NCBI RefSeq assembly: GCF_009604425.1
Contig: NZ_WEGI01000018.1
Coordinates: 1 to 64,000 of the forward strand
Length of the DNA stretch: 64,000 nucleotides
DNA from: Nocardia aurantia
GTDB lineage: Bacteria > Actinomycetota > Actinomycetes > Mycobacteriales > Mycobacteriaceae
Direction of reading: 5' to 3'
Each line of letters opens with the position of its first letter. The first letter of the stretch is position 1. Below are positions 56,849 through 64,000 of this stretch, piece by piece. Under the pieces are notes generated by a model. It ran no database searches, was not told where the DNA came from, and was given only the letters and a program-made list of their open reading frames with translations. The position numbers were made by a program, and so were the translations under genes.

Positions 56849-58198
56849 ATGCGCATTTTCATCAGTCATGCCGGCACGGATATCGCCGCCGCCCTGGCCT
56901 TGCAACAATGGCTCGTGCGACAGCGTTCCGAGCTCGCGGCGGATATTGTCCTCGACTCGGAGGTCGATGGTATCCGGGCCGGAAAGCGCTGGCGGGAGGC
57001 CATGCGAGCGGCGGTGTCCCGGTCGGAGACGGTCATCTGCCTGATCTCGCCACGCTGGCTGAGATCGGCGGAATGCCGCGCCGAATTCCGGACCGCCGAA
57101 GTTCTCGGCAAGCGAATCCTCTGCGCCGGAATCGAACCCGGCGAGGACGACGCGATGCGCGAGTGGCAGCGTTTCGATCTGTTCGGTCCCGGTCCTTCCG
57201 TCGCGATTTCGGTCGAGCCCGATCCGGATCCCGTGCGCTTCACGGAATCCGGTTTGCGTTCGCTGGTGTCGGGACTCGACGCCCCGGCGACAATGCCCGT
57301 GGCCGATCGTGATTCGCGGCCGGTGCCCCGGCAGCAGGCGGTGGTCACCGGGGAGGAGAACATCACCTTCCAGTCGAATCGCGACGCCGAGGTCATCATC
57401 AATCGCGCACCCTCGAGTGCGGCGGTCCGCGCCGGCGCGCTGATCATCGGCGGCACCGTCCTGCTCGGCGCCACCATCATCGGCGCGACGCTGATGTTCT
57501 CGACCGGCCGCCACGAGACATTGCGCGCCCCACGGGCTCTCGGCGAGCCGGCGGCCGGCGTCCCCCCGTTGCAGTGGGCGGTCACCATGGCCGACAGCGA
57601 TCTCGACAGCTGCCACGCCTGGACGTTCCCGCAACCCGTCTCGGCGCTGCCGTACCACGAGTTCGCCGACGACATGGCCGAGAACGACGCGTGGGCGCTG
57701 AGCCACGGCGGCATCGAGAAGGACCGCGCGGTGTACACGATCGTCGTCCAAGGCATCGACGACCGGCCCGTGCTCATCCGCGACCTGCGGCTGAAGGTTC
57801 TGTCGAAATCGGTTTCGCGACAAGGGTTCACCCTGCACAGCGCGCTGGGCTGCGGCGGTCAGCCGAACGAGCGGCACTACGAAGGCGATCTCGGCGGCGC
57901 GGATCCGCGCATCCGGCTGATCGAGCCCGACCGGCCCGGCGCCGCCACCGCCGCGGCGCCGTCCACGTACACCGTCTCCCGGACGGCGCCGGAGGTCTTC
58001 GTCGTCTACATATTCGATTCCGCGCCCGAACAGAGCCTGTACTCGTACGAATTCCAGCTGGAGTGGAGCCGCGGTGGCACCGCCGACACGGTCCAGATCT
58101 TCGCGAACGACCGCCCCTTCCAGCTGAACGCGACGAACCGCTCCGAATCCGATCCCGGCTACTACCCGGCCGGCGGCGCGTGGCAGCAGATCCGCTGA
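56849..58198 (+). CDS. Membrane-anchored TIR-domain protein
   Basis: 449 residues. Residues 1-130 are a TIR domain: MRIFISHAGTD (box 1), then IRAGKRWREAMRAAVSRSET, LISPRWLRSAECRAEF with a likely catalytic Glu79 (aligned to the Glu of NAD-cleaving TIRs). A single transmembrane helix follows (about 195-217, AGALIIGGTVLLGATIIGAT), and the last 230 residues form a probably extracytoplasmic domain with Cys pairs (SCHAW, ALGCGG) and beta-strand patterns. So an outside sensor may be coupled to an inside NAD-hydrolase or signalling effector. Alone downstream of the HxlR gene by 209 bp and upstream of DUF5996. Confidence 0.85.
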   Translation: MRIFISHAGTDIAAALALQQWLVRQRSELAADIVLDSEVDGIRAGKRWREAMRAAVSRSETVICLISPRWLRSAECRAEFRTAEVLGKRILCAGIEPGEDDAMREWQRFDLFGPGPSVAISVEPDPDPVRFTESGLRSLVSGLDAPATMPVADRDSRPVPRQQAVVTGEENITFQSNRDAEVIINRAPSSAAVRAGALIIGGTVLLGATIIGATLMFSTGRHETLRAPRALGEPAAGVPPLQWAVTMADSDLDSCHAWTFPQPVSALPYHEFADDMAENDAWALSHGGIEKDRAVYTIVVQGIDDRPVLIRDLRLKVLSKSVSRQGFTLHSALGCGGQPNERHYEGDLGGADPRIRLIEPDRPGAATAAAPSTYTVSRTAPEVFVVYIFDSAPEQSLYSYEFQLEWSRGGTADTVQIFANDRPFQLNATNRSESDPGYYPAGGAWQQIR

Positions 58199-58201
58199 AA
58201 G

Positions 58202-59122
58202 TCAGCGCACCGGAGGGGGATTGCCGTCGGCGCTGGCCGCGAGCGGATACGGCCAGTCGCAGACCCGGCAGGAGTGCCGGAACGCCGAGCGGGCGAAGGC
58301 CAGGGCGGCCGCGGCCGGATCGGCGGCGGTGCGGACGTCGTCCCAGTCCAGCAGATATTCACCGACCTCGGAATTCCAGTGCGCGGCAGCCGGTTCCAGC
58401 GACAGCGCATCGAAGCCCTCGGGTGCGGGGTGGGCGTAGGCGTAGAACGCGGCGCGGCCGTAGCGCTCGTCACCGGGCCACCAGCCGACGGCGACCTCCT
58501 GGGCGTCCATGGCGTTACGCATGATGAAGTCGTCGGCGGGTGGTGCGGCGGGCTGCCCGGAGAACAGGCTGACGGCCAGGTCGAACGAACCCCACCAGGC
58601 ATTGACCGGGGTGCTGCGGCCGCGATAGGGCGCACGGTAGGCGGCCAGCACGCGCGCGGCCGAGGTCGCGGCGGCGAAATAGTCGTCGACCTGCTCGGGA
58701 ACATAGGTGGCGTGCTCGTCGTCGGCGTCCAGCGGCACCGTCCACGACACCTCCTGCGGAGTGGGGTCGAAGTCGACCGGACCGCCGAGCGCCCGCACCG
58801 CCGCCAGCACCGCTCGGGTGACCTCACCGACGGATCGGTTCGGCGTCAACGGGATTCGCGCCGCGGCGCCACCGCTGTGCTCCACCGCGGCGGTGTGCGA
58901 CCGCAGATCGAGCAACACCACCAGCGCGCCCGAGCCGTCCGGGGCCGGCAGGGCGCCGGTTTCCCAGCCGCGCGCGGTCAGCCGCAACGCCGCGTGCTGC
59001 AACTGCGGTTCCGGCGGCGCCAGCCTCGCCGACAGTTTCCCCAGCACCTGAGTGTGAGCGTGCAGGGTGTCGCAGGTTGGGCGCCACTGTTCGTACGGCA
59101 GTTCCGGCCACATGGTTCGCAC
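58202..59122 (-). CDS. DUF5996 family protein
   Basis: 306 residues. Characteristic start WPELPYEQWRPTCDTLHAHTQVLGK and later SFDLAVSLFSGQ and DDFIMRNAMDAQEVAVGWWPGDERY, as found in DUF5996. Possibly metal binding via the C-terminal SCRVCDWP with two Cys spaced as CxxC. Cytosolic. No function is known for the family. Convergent with the TIR gene (3-base gap) and separated from the next minus-strand hydrolase by 140 bp. Confidence 0.85.
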   Translation of the reverse strand: MRTMWPELPYEQWRPTCDTLHAHTQVLGKLSARLAPPEPQLQHAALRLTARGWETGALPAPDGSGALVVLLDLRSHTAAVEHSGGAAARIPLTPNRSVGEVTRAVLAAVRALGGPVDFDPTPQEVSWTVPLDADDEHATYVPEQVDDYFAAATSAARVLAAYRAPYRGRSTPVNAWWGSFDLAVSLFSGQPAAPPADDFIMRNAMDAQEVAVGWWPGDERYGRAAFYAYAHPAPEGFDALSLEPAAAHWNSEVGEYLLDWDDVRTAADPAAAALAFARSAFRHSCRVCDWPYPLAASADGNPPPVR

Positions 59123-59262
59123 CGGGCCAGGCTATCGGCATCCGCTCCGGCAACCGGCCCGCGAATATCGATCGTTGCCCATCGGATACCGCGCGGACGC
59201 CGGGCCGGATCGCCGCACGGCGGCGAGGAGCGGGCACGAGCGCCGCGGCGAAGCGCCGATGG

Positions 59263-60000
59263 TCAGCGCAGCACGATGTCGAGAACCTGTGCGGGCGTTT
59301 CGATCTGGGGCATATGACCCGCCCCGGGCAACAGCGTGAAGCCGGCTCCCGGAATCGCGGCGGCATAAGCCTTGCCGTAACCGGGGTGAACGACGCGGTC
59401 GCTCTCGCCCCAGACGACGTCGACCGGCAGCCGCAGGTCCGCCAGCCGGTGCAGCAGGGTGGGGTCGAACATCGCCGGGCCGGTGTAGGCGGTCAGCGCG
59501 CCGAGGTCGGGCGCCGGGGCGGGAACACCCGGCGGCGGGACGGGCGCGGCCGAGGGGTCGTGGAAGGAGTGGGCCCGGATCTCCGCCGGTGTCATGCCGC
59601 GCAGGTCGGTGATCGGATGGTCCTCGACCTCGATGCCGATCGCGTCGACGATGACCGCGCGGGCGATCCGGGATCCGTCGCGCAGGGCCATCTCGGCGGC
59701 CAGCCAGCCCCCGAAGGAGTTGCCGACGAGCGTCACATCGGCGAGCCCCAGCCGGTCCAGCATGCCGAGGTAGAGCTCGGCCAGCGCCGGGACGTCGCAC
59801 AACTCGGCGGGGCGCGGAGTGCCCGCGAAGCCCGGGTGGGTGGGCACCAGGACCCGGGCGCGGGCGCCCTCGGCGAGCAGGCCGGCGAAGCCCGTCATCG
59901 TCGCCGCGCCGCCACCGCCGTGCAGCAGCAGGAAAGTCCGGGTGCGGTCGTGGTCGGCAAGGGTGACATCGACGGTACCGAGCTCGGCGTGGGTGATCAT
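59263..60000 (-). CDS. Alpha/beta hydrolase
   Basis: 245 residues from ATG 60000. Alpha/beta-hydrolase motifs: LLLHGGGGAAT (oxyanion), LVGNSFGGWLAA (Ser), VVWGESDRVVHP (Asp) and LLPGAGHMPQIE (His). A short cap region (residues about 125-170) carries Pro-rich PPPGVPAPAP. Soluble, likely a haloalkane-dehalogenase/esterase-type or C-C hydrolase. Divergent from the MarR gene, 100 bp apart, with two repeated TATATAAGCAAC words between, so likely repressed by MarR. Confidence 0.9.
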   Translation of the reverse strand: MITHAELGTVDVTLADHDRTRTFLLLHGGGGAATMTGFAGLLAEGARARVLVPTHPGFAGTPRPAELCDVPALAELYLGMLDRLGLADVTLVGNSFGGWLAAEMALRDGSRIARAVIVDAIGIEVEDHPITDLRGMTPAEIRAHSFHDPSAAPVPPPGVPAPAPDLGALTAYTGPAMFDPTLLHRLADLRLPVDVVWGESDRVVHPGYGKAYAAAIPGAGFTLLPGAGHMPQIETPAQVLDIVLR

Positions 60001-60034
60001 CGGTCTTCTTTCGTCGGTGGAGAACTCCACGTTG

Positions 60035-60074
60035 TATATAAGCAACCTTAGTTCAGCTTACTTATATAAGCAAC
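60035..60074. promoter_or_regulatory. MarR operator region (repeated TATATAAGCAAC)
   Basis: TATATAAGCAAC occurs at 60035-60046 and again at 60063-60074, 28 bp apart, both in the AT-rich 100-bp divergent region between the alpha/beta hydrolase and MarR genes. The second copy contains the perfect palindrome CTTATATAAG (60061-60070). Confidence 0.7.
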
Positions 60075-60100
60075 GTTGTCGAGCCGGGTAGCATCGCGGC

Positions 60101-60523
60101 ATGTCCCGTCACCCCGCCGAGGTCGTCCTCGCCGTCAAACGGTTGCAGCACCGGCATCACCGGGCGCTGAGCAGGGCGCTGGCGCCGCTGGATCTCTCAC
60201 TGGTGCAATGGGATACGTTGCGCCACCTGCATCGGCAGCCCGACGCGTCCCTGCACGATCTCGCGATCCTGACCTTCCAGACCGATCAATCGTTCGGCTC
60301 ACTGGCCACCCGGATGGCCGATCGCGGCCTGATCGAGCGCGTGCCCGGACCGGGCCGCGCGGTGCGGCACCGGCTCACCGAGAAGGGCGAACGGCTGCGC
60401 GCCGAGGGGCAGCGGATCGCGGACGGCGTTGTCGCCGAATCGTTCCGCGCGCTGTCGGCCGAGCAACTGGAACAGCTGGGGCTACTGCTCGACGCGGCGC
60501 TCGGACCGAACCCGGCGGGCTGA
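60101..60523 (+). CDS. MarR-family transcriptional regulator
   Basis: 140 residues with the MarR winged-helix pattern: LSLVQWDTLRHLHRQPDAS, DLAILTFQTDQSFGSLATRM, ADRGLIERVPGPGRAVRHRLT (wing) and a C-terminal dimer helix. It likely represses the divergent alpha/beta hydrolase and itself. A Cys for redox sensing is not evident. The downstream Tat-exported hydrolase is 45 bases away in the same direction and may be co-transcribed. Confidence 0.92.
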   Translation: MSRHPAEVVLAVKRLQHRHHRALSRALAPLDLSLVQWDTLRHLHRQPDASLHDLAILTFQTDQSFGSLATRMADRGLIERVPGPGRAVRHRLTEKGERLRAEGQRIADGVVAESFRALSAEQLEQLGLLLDAALGPNPAG

Positions 60524-60568
60524 CATTTCTACAAGACACCCCCGCCGCGATCCGCGAGGGTGAACGGT

Positions 60569-61495
60569 ATGCGCGAACATTCCACCACGGCAACCGATCC
60601 CGGCCGGCGCCGCTTCCTCGAGCTGCTGACCGCCGCCGTCGCGTTCGGCGGGCCGGCGGTCCGCGGCGCCGCCGTCGCGAACGCGGATCCCCCGGAACAG
60701 CTGGTGCCACTGCCGGACGGCCACATCCATGTCGTCACCGACGGCCCGCCCGGCGCCCCGGCGATCGTGCTGCTGCACGGCCTGGCCGGATCGACCGCCT
60801 GGTGGGATCCGGTGGTCCCCGCGCTCGCGGATCACCACGTGGTCCGGATCGATCTGCTCGGCCACGGCCGCTCCGACAAGCCGGACACCGGCTACGGCAT
60901 ACCCGAACAGGCCGGGCGGGTCGCGGCGGTACTCGATCGGCTCGGCGTGCCGCGGGCGGTGATCGTCGGTCACTCCACCGGCGGCTACGTCGCGACCGCG
61001 CTGGCCGAACAGCGCCCCGACCTGGTCACCGCGATCGGCGTGATCGACACCGGCCCGCGACTGGACGCGTTCACCGACAACGGCCCGGTGGGCGATCTGC
61101 TGTTCATCCCGGCGATCGGGCGGCCCTTGTGGCCGCTGCTGCCGGACGCCGCGATCCGCGCCTCCCTCGGCTCCGCGTTCACCCCCGGCGTGCCGATCCC
61201 CGACCGACTGGTCGCCGACGTCCGCGGCATGACCTATCGCAGCCTGACCGCGACCTCCACGGCCTCGGACGTCTACCTTCGCGAACGCCCCGAACCGGAC
61301 CGCCTGACCGATCTCGCCCTGCCGGCGCTCCTGCTCTACGGCACCTGCGATCAGCGCTGGCAACCGGCGTCCTTCGCGGAATACGGCCGGGTACCGGGGA
61401 TCCGGATCGAAACCCTCGATTGCGGTCACACACCCATGATCGAGGAACCCGGCCCTACCGGCGCCCTGCTCCGCGATTTCGCCGAGAACCACTGA
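60569..61495 (+). CDS. Tat-exported alpha/beta hydrolase
   Basis: 308 residues from ATG 60569 (GTG 60560 is an alternative). Twin-arginine signal: PGRRRFLELLTAAVAFGG then a hydrophobic stretch and cleavage near VANA; so secreted folded. Alpha/beta-hydrolase triad: VLLHGLAGSTAWW (oxyanion), IVGHSTGGYVAT (Ser), LYGTCDQRW (Asp) and LDCGHTPMIEEP (His). Close to the MarR gene, so it may be a MarR target together with the other hydrolase. Substrate unknown: exported esterase, lactonase or epoxide hydrolase. Confidence 0.9.
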   Translation: MREHSTTATDPGRRRFLELLTAAVAFGGPAVRGAAVANADPPEQLVPLPDGHIHVVTDGPPGAPAIVLLHGLAGSTAWWDPVVPALADHHVVRIDLLGHGRSDKPDTGYGIPEQAGRVAAVLDRLGVPRAVIVGHSTGGYVATALAEQRPDLVTAIGVIDTGPRLDAFTDNGPVGDLLFIPAIGRPLWPLLPDAAIRASLGSAFTPGVPIPDRLVADVRGMTYRSLTATSTASDVYLRERPEPDRLTDLALPALLLYGTCDQRWQPASFAEYGRVPGIRIETLDCGHTPMIEEPGPTGALLRDFAENH

Positions 61496-61585
61496 GGCAC
61501 ACTTGTTTTCGTCGGTCCGACGCGGGCAAGCCGGGCATCGATACCACCTACCCGGCAGCGGATCCGGTCAACGGCGGTGGGGCGG

Positions 61586-62506
61586 TCAGGTCCGGGTGGC
61601 GCGGCGGTAGGCGCCCGGGGTGGTGCCGAAGCGGGTGCGGAAGCGGCGGCGGAGGTTGACCGCCGAGGTGAGGCCTACTCGGGTCGCGATCGTTTCTACG
61701 GGTAGGTCCGTGTGTTCCAGCAGGGAGCGGGCCTCGGCCACTCGGCGCGACAGCAGCCAGGCGCCGGGGCTGGTGCCGAGGCGTTCGCCGAAGCGGCGGG
61801 CCAGGGTGCGGGGTGAGACGCCGAGGTGAGTGGCCATGTCGCGCACCGACAGTGGTTCGGCCAGCCGGGAACCGGCCCAGGCCAGCAATCCGTCCAGGTC
61901 GTCGAGCGGTGGATGTGGTGAGCGAGCGTCCTCGCGGTGCGGGGGCATCACCATGTGGCGGGTGAGCAGGGCGGCGTGGGCGGGGCCGTGATCGCGGCGG
62001 ACCAGATGCAGGCACAGGTCGAGCCCGGCGCCCGCGCCGGCGCTGGTGGCGACGTCGCCGTGGTCGATGAACAGGCGGCCGGGTTCGACGCGTACCCGCG
62101 GGAATTCGGCCGCCAGCCGGGCGGCCCGGGCCCAGTGTGTGGTGGCCGTGCGGCCGTCCAGCAGTCCGGTCCGGGCCAGCGCGAACACGCCGGAGCAGAT
62201 GGTCACCAGGCGCGCTCCGCGCGCGTGGGCCGCCAGCAGGGCGTGCCGCACCGGCTCGGTCAGTGGTTCGGAGACCGGCGTCCAGCCGGGGATGAGCACG
62301 GTGTCGGCGGTGGCGAGCGCCGACAGATCCCGGTCCACCGAGATCGAGTATCCGGCGGTGGTGGGTACCGGGCCCGTGGTCTGCGCGCATACGCCGAATT
62401 CGTAGTACTGCGGCACCTCGGCGCGCGTGGTGCCGAACACCTCCACGGCGCAGCCGAGTTCGAAGATCGACTGCACCGGACGCACCAGGGCCACCACGCG
62501 ATGCAT
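61586..62506 (-). CDS. GlxA-type AraC-family transcriptional regulator
   Basis: 306 residues, the second GlxA-type regulator in this window. N-terminal DJ-1/PfpI domain (1-175; FELGCAVEVFGT, nucleophile elbow VTICSGVFALARTG) and AraC HTH (205-305; LSVRDMATHLGVSPRTLARRF, LTSAVNLRRRFRTRFGTTPGAYRR). Divergent from the cupin gene across 71 bp, making the cupin its likely target. About 30% identical by eye to the regulator at 18196-19149, so it is a paralogue rather than a copy. Confidence 0.92.
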   Translation of the reverse strand: MHRVVALVRPVQSIFELGCAVEVFGTTRAEVPQYYEFGVCAQTTGPVPTTAGYSISVDRDLSALATADTVLIPGWTPVSEPLTEPVRHALLAAHARGARLVTICSGVFALARTGLLDGRTATTHWARAARLAAEFPRVRVEPGRLFIDHGDVATSAGAGAGLDLCLHLVRRDHGPAHAALLTRHMVMPPHREDARSPHPPLDDLDGLLAWAGSRLAEPLSVRDMATHLGVSPRTLARRFGERLGTSPGAWLLSRRVAEARSLLEHTDLPVETIATRVGLTSAVNLRRRFRTRFGTTPGAYRRATRT

Positions 62507-62577
62507 GGCAGGAATGTACCCCCAGGGGGCCGGTCCGGCACTGTCCGGGTGCGGCGGCGCGCGGCATCGTGGCGGGT

Positions 62578-62913
62578 ATGCATTCCGAGATCCTCAGCCA
62601 GGACGGTTATGTCGCCGTCGGCCTCACCGAAGCTCCGGTCCGCGAACTGTTCCCGGGCATCCGGCTGCGCCCGCTGTGGCGGGACGCCTCCGGGGCGCAC
62701 GCGAACGTGCTGGAGATGGACGCCGGTTCGTCGTGGCCGCACCGCGACGTCCACGAGCCCGGACCGGAGGAGGTGTACGTGGTCGCGGGTGTATTCCACG
62801 ACGGCGCAAGGGATTATCCGGCCGGGACGTTCCTGCACGCGCCGGCGGGCACCTGGCACGTGCCCGCCACCACCGTCGGATGCACGCTGTTCCTGTTCTA
62901 TCCGCGGGGCTGA
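62578..62913 (+). CDS. Cupin (ChrR-like) domain protein
   Basis: 111 residues from ATG 62578 (GTG 62569 is an alternative). Single cupin barrel: WPHRDVHEPGPEEVYVVAGVF (motif 1 with His-His-Glu-type ligands) and AGTFLHAPAGTWHVPAT (motif 2). Probably binds Fe, Mn or Zn. It is divergent from the GlxA-type regulator. Such isolated cupins may act as dioxygenase or isomerase subunits; ChrR-like refers to the fold of the anti-sigma cupin. Confidence 0.85.
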   Translation: MHSEILSQDGYVAVGLTEAPVRELFPGIRLRPLWRDASGAHANVLEMDAGSSWPHRDVHEPGPEEVYVVAGVFHDGARDYPAGTFLHAPAGTWHVPATTVGCTLFLFYPRG

Positions 62914-62919
62914 CGGCGC

Positions 62920-63462
62920 TCAGCGGTGGTCGACCAGGCGCACCTGCGGGGCGACCGTCTCCAGTACGGCTGTGAGACGGGCGATGTCGAGGCTCCAGCC
63001 GTCGATTCCCTTGGCGCACTGGAGCAAACGTCCGTCGGGCGCCCCGCTGAGAGCGGTGACCGCGTACGTCAGGCCCCGGCCGCCCGAGCCGGCCGGCGCG
63101 CTGGACAGCGGCGGAGCGTAGGCGTGGCGCAGGATTCCGATCCACGGATGCCCGGCGGCCGTGTACTGCCGCCACAGCACCACCGCCTCGACGTCGGCCC
63201 ACGGGAACTGCCGCGTGGTCGCCCGATATCGCAACAGGTTGCCGCCCAGCGTGATTCCGGTGGCATCGACGCGCAGTGCGACCCGGCGCGACAGCGAACT
63301 GACCAGCGCCAGCAGCCCGCCGCCGCCGAACAGCAGCAGGGTGCCGACCCGGGCACTGGTGGACATGTGCGGCGTGAGGATCGCACCCGCCACGAAAGCG
63401 GCGGCACACAGCAGCAGGAACACCGTCTTCGGATTGAAGCTGTATCGCTGTTCGTAGACCAT
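62920..63462 (-). CDS. Membrane protein with PH-like domain
   Basis: 180 residues from ATG 63462. Two N-terminal transmembrane helices (VFLLLCAAAFVAGAILT, residues about 15-32, and VGTLLLFGGGGLLALVSSL, 38-56) are followed by a soluble domain (60-180) that starts RVALRVDATGITLGGNLLRY and contains WADVEAVVLWRQY, the strand-turn-strand pattern of bacterial PH-like domains. Function unknown. Convergent with the cupin gene (7-base gap). Confidence 0.75.
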   Translation of the reverse strand: MVYEQRYSFNPKTVFLLLCAAAFVAGAILTPHMSTSARVGTLLLFGGGGLLALVSSLSRRVALRVDATGITLGGNLLRYRATTRQFPWADVEAVVLWRQYTAAGHPWIGILRHAYAPPLSSAPAGSGGRGLTYAVTALSGAPDGRLLQCAKGIDGWSLDIARLTAVLETVAPQVRLVDHR

Positions 63463-63599
63463 CCCCGCACCCGGCATCCGGCCGGTCCTCCTTCGAACCC
63501 ACGCTAGCACCGCGGCGCTGCCGCACACAGTGCCGCGGTGGCGAACTCCGGCGCTCGGATACGTTGCCGGACAACGACTCAGGAGTGCCGGTGCCGCAC

Positions 63600-64000
63600 T
63601 CAGCCGGTGGCCGGCGCGTTGTGCAGCGCGGACATCAGCATCAGCCGCAGGGTGCGCGAGGACGAATGATGGTGCTGCCGGAGCAGATCGCCCGACAACA
63701 TCCGGATCTCGTCGTAGGCGGTGGCCGAACGGGTGTGGCGGACATCCTCCAGGGCCGACCCGATCACCGGCTCCGCCCGGTCCAGATCGCCCGCGGCGAC
63801 CAGCGCCCGGGCCAGCCGGATGCTGTGCCGGCCCCGCGCCCGGCGGGCCGGTGCCGGTATGCCGAGGGTGACATGTTCCAGCAGATCCGCGGCCCGGTCG
63901 AAGCGGCCCAGATCGAAATAGCACCAGCCGGCGATCGCGTGATCCAGCCCGCCGATCGACGAGCCGAAACGAACTGCGGCATGGCCGGATTCGGTATCGA
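63600..64000 (-). CDS. C-terminal part of a TPR-type (probably XRE-associated) regulator, partial
   Basis: Minus-strand frame ending at TGA 63602-63600 and open to the window edge, so the N-terminus lies beyond 64000. The visible 133 residues include FGSSIGGLDHAIAGWCYFDL and GRFDRAADLLEHV, IRLARALVAAGDLDRAEPVI, TAYDEIRMLSGDLLRQHHH and SSSRTLRLMLM, i.e. repeated helical pairs of the tetratricopeptide type. Such C-termini are typical of actinobacterial XRE-TPR regulators; the HTH part is not in view, so this is a tentative call. Confidence 0.65.
   Translation of the reverse strand, partial: DTESGHAAVRFGSSIGGLDHAIAGWCYFDLGRFDRAADLLEHVTLGIPAPARRARGRHSIRLARALVAAGDLDRAEPVIGSALEDVRHTRSATAYDEIRMLSGDLLRQHHHSSSRTLRLMLMSALHNAPATG

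Noticed and set aside
1..64000. CRISPR array, rRNA or tRNA genes, insertion sequences
   Set aside because: No regularly spaced short repeats, no transposase or integrase motifs and no conserved rRNA or tRNA sequence seen on either strand by eye. A tRNAscan or ISfinder run would be needed to exclude degenerate copies.

Overview
The window is high-GC actinobacterial DNA with dense, short-spaced genes, many ATGA/GTGA overlaps and frequent GTG starts. Together with the gene content (NRPS, many SDRs, a P450, TetR, LacI, IclR and HxlR regulators, XRE/DUF5753 plus DUF6879, DUF5996, truncated haemoglobin) it suggests a Nocardia-like member of the Mycobacteriales. The genus is an inference. No rRNA, tRNA, CRISPR array, transposase or integrase was recognised.

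Layout. (1) 1-4.8 kb: the 3' end of a multimodular NRPS, ending in a condensation-like domain with a damaged active site and no thioesterase. (2) 4.9-18 kb: a secondary or lipid-type catabolic neighbourhood. It holds a TetR with a 26-bp palindrome, SDRs, an EthD-like protein, an amidohydrolase, a P450, a regulator made of two GntR/FCD units in tandem, an ArsR-PNPOx-SRPBCC operon and an acyl-CoA synthetase. (3) 18-20.5 kb: a GlxA-type AraC regulator, a DJ-1/PfpI protein and a small membrane protein. (4) About 20.5-26.2 kb: an accessory region with a decayed ORF, small proteins and a lipoprotein, a DUF6879-XRE(DUF5753) module, and a clearly lower-GC two-gene operon (predicted PD-(D/E)xK nuclease plus an unknown 488-aa partner). 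The last is the best candidate here for an undescribed system. (5) 26.2-29.1 kb: a decapeptide-repeat membrane protein, a PNPOx-like protein, a hypothetical protein and an ABM-truncated-haemoglobin fusion.

(6) 29.2-41.4 kb: all genes on the minus strand. A RutA-like pyrimidine oxygenase is grouped with a nitrilase, an amidase, an isochorismatase-family hydrolase, an MFS exporter, a sugar-type ABC importer, two flavin reductases and a LacI regulator. An identical 16-bp element precedes each of the two operons, so this reads as one LacI-controlled catabolic regulon for a ureide- or pyrimidine-like compound. It lacks RutC, RutD, RutE and RutG. (7) 41.4-43 kb: a TetR/SDR fusion relic and a SUKH (SMI1/KNR4) protein.

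(8) 43-52.9 kb: a second catabolic regulon with an SDR, two FAH-family hydrolases, a carboxymuconolactone-decarboxylase-like protein, an IclR regulator, an SDR, an MFS importer, an alpha/beta hydrolase, an amidohydrolase and a LysR. Copies of the palindrome ACTTTCA-N5-TGAAAGT lie upstream of several of these units and define a probable IclR regulon. (9) 53-64 kb: small regulator-enzyme pairs (TetR/NmrA-like, HxlR/SDR, MarR/hydrolase), a membrane-anchored TIR protein, DUF5996, a Tat-exported hydrolase, a second GlxA-type regulator, a cupin, a membrane protein and the C-terminus of a TPR-type protein running off the window.
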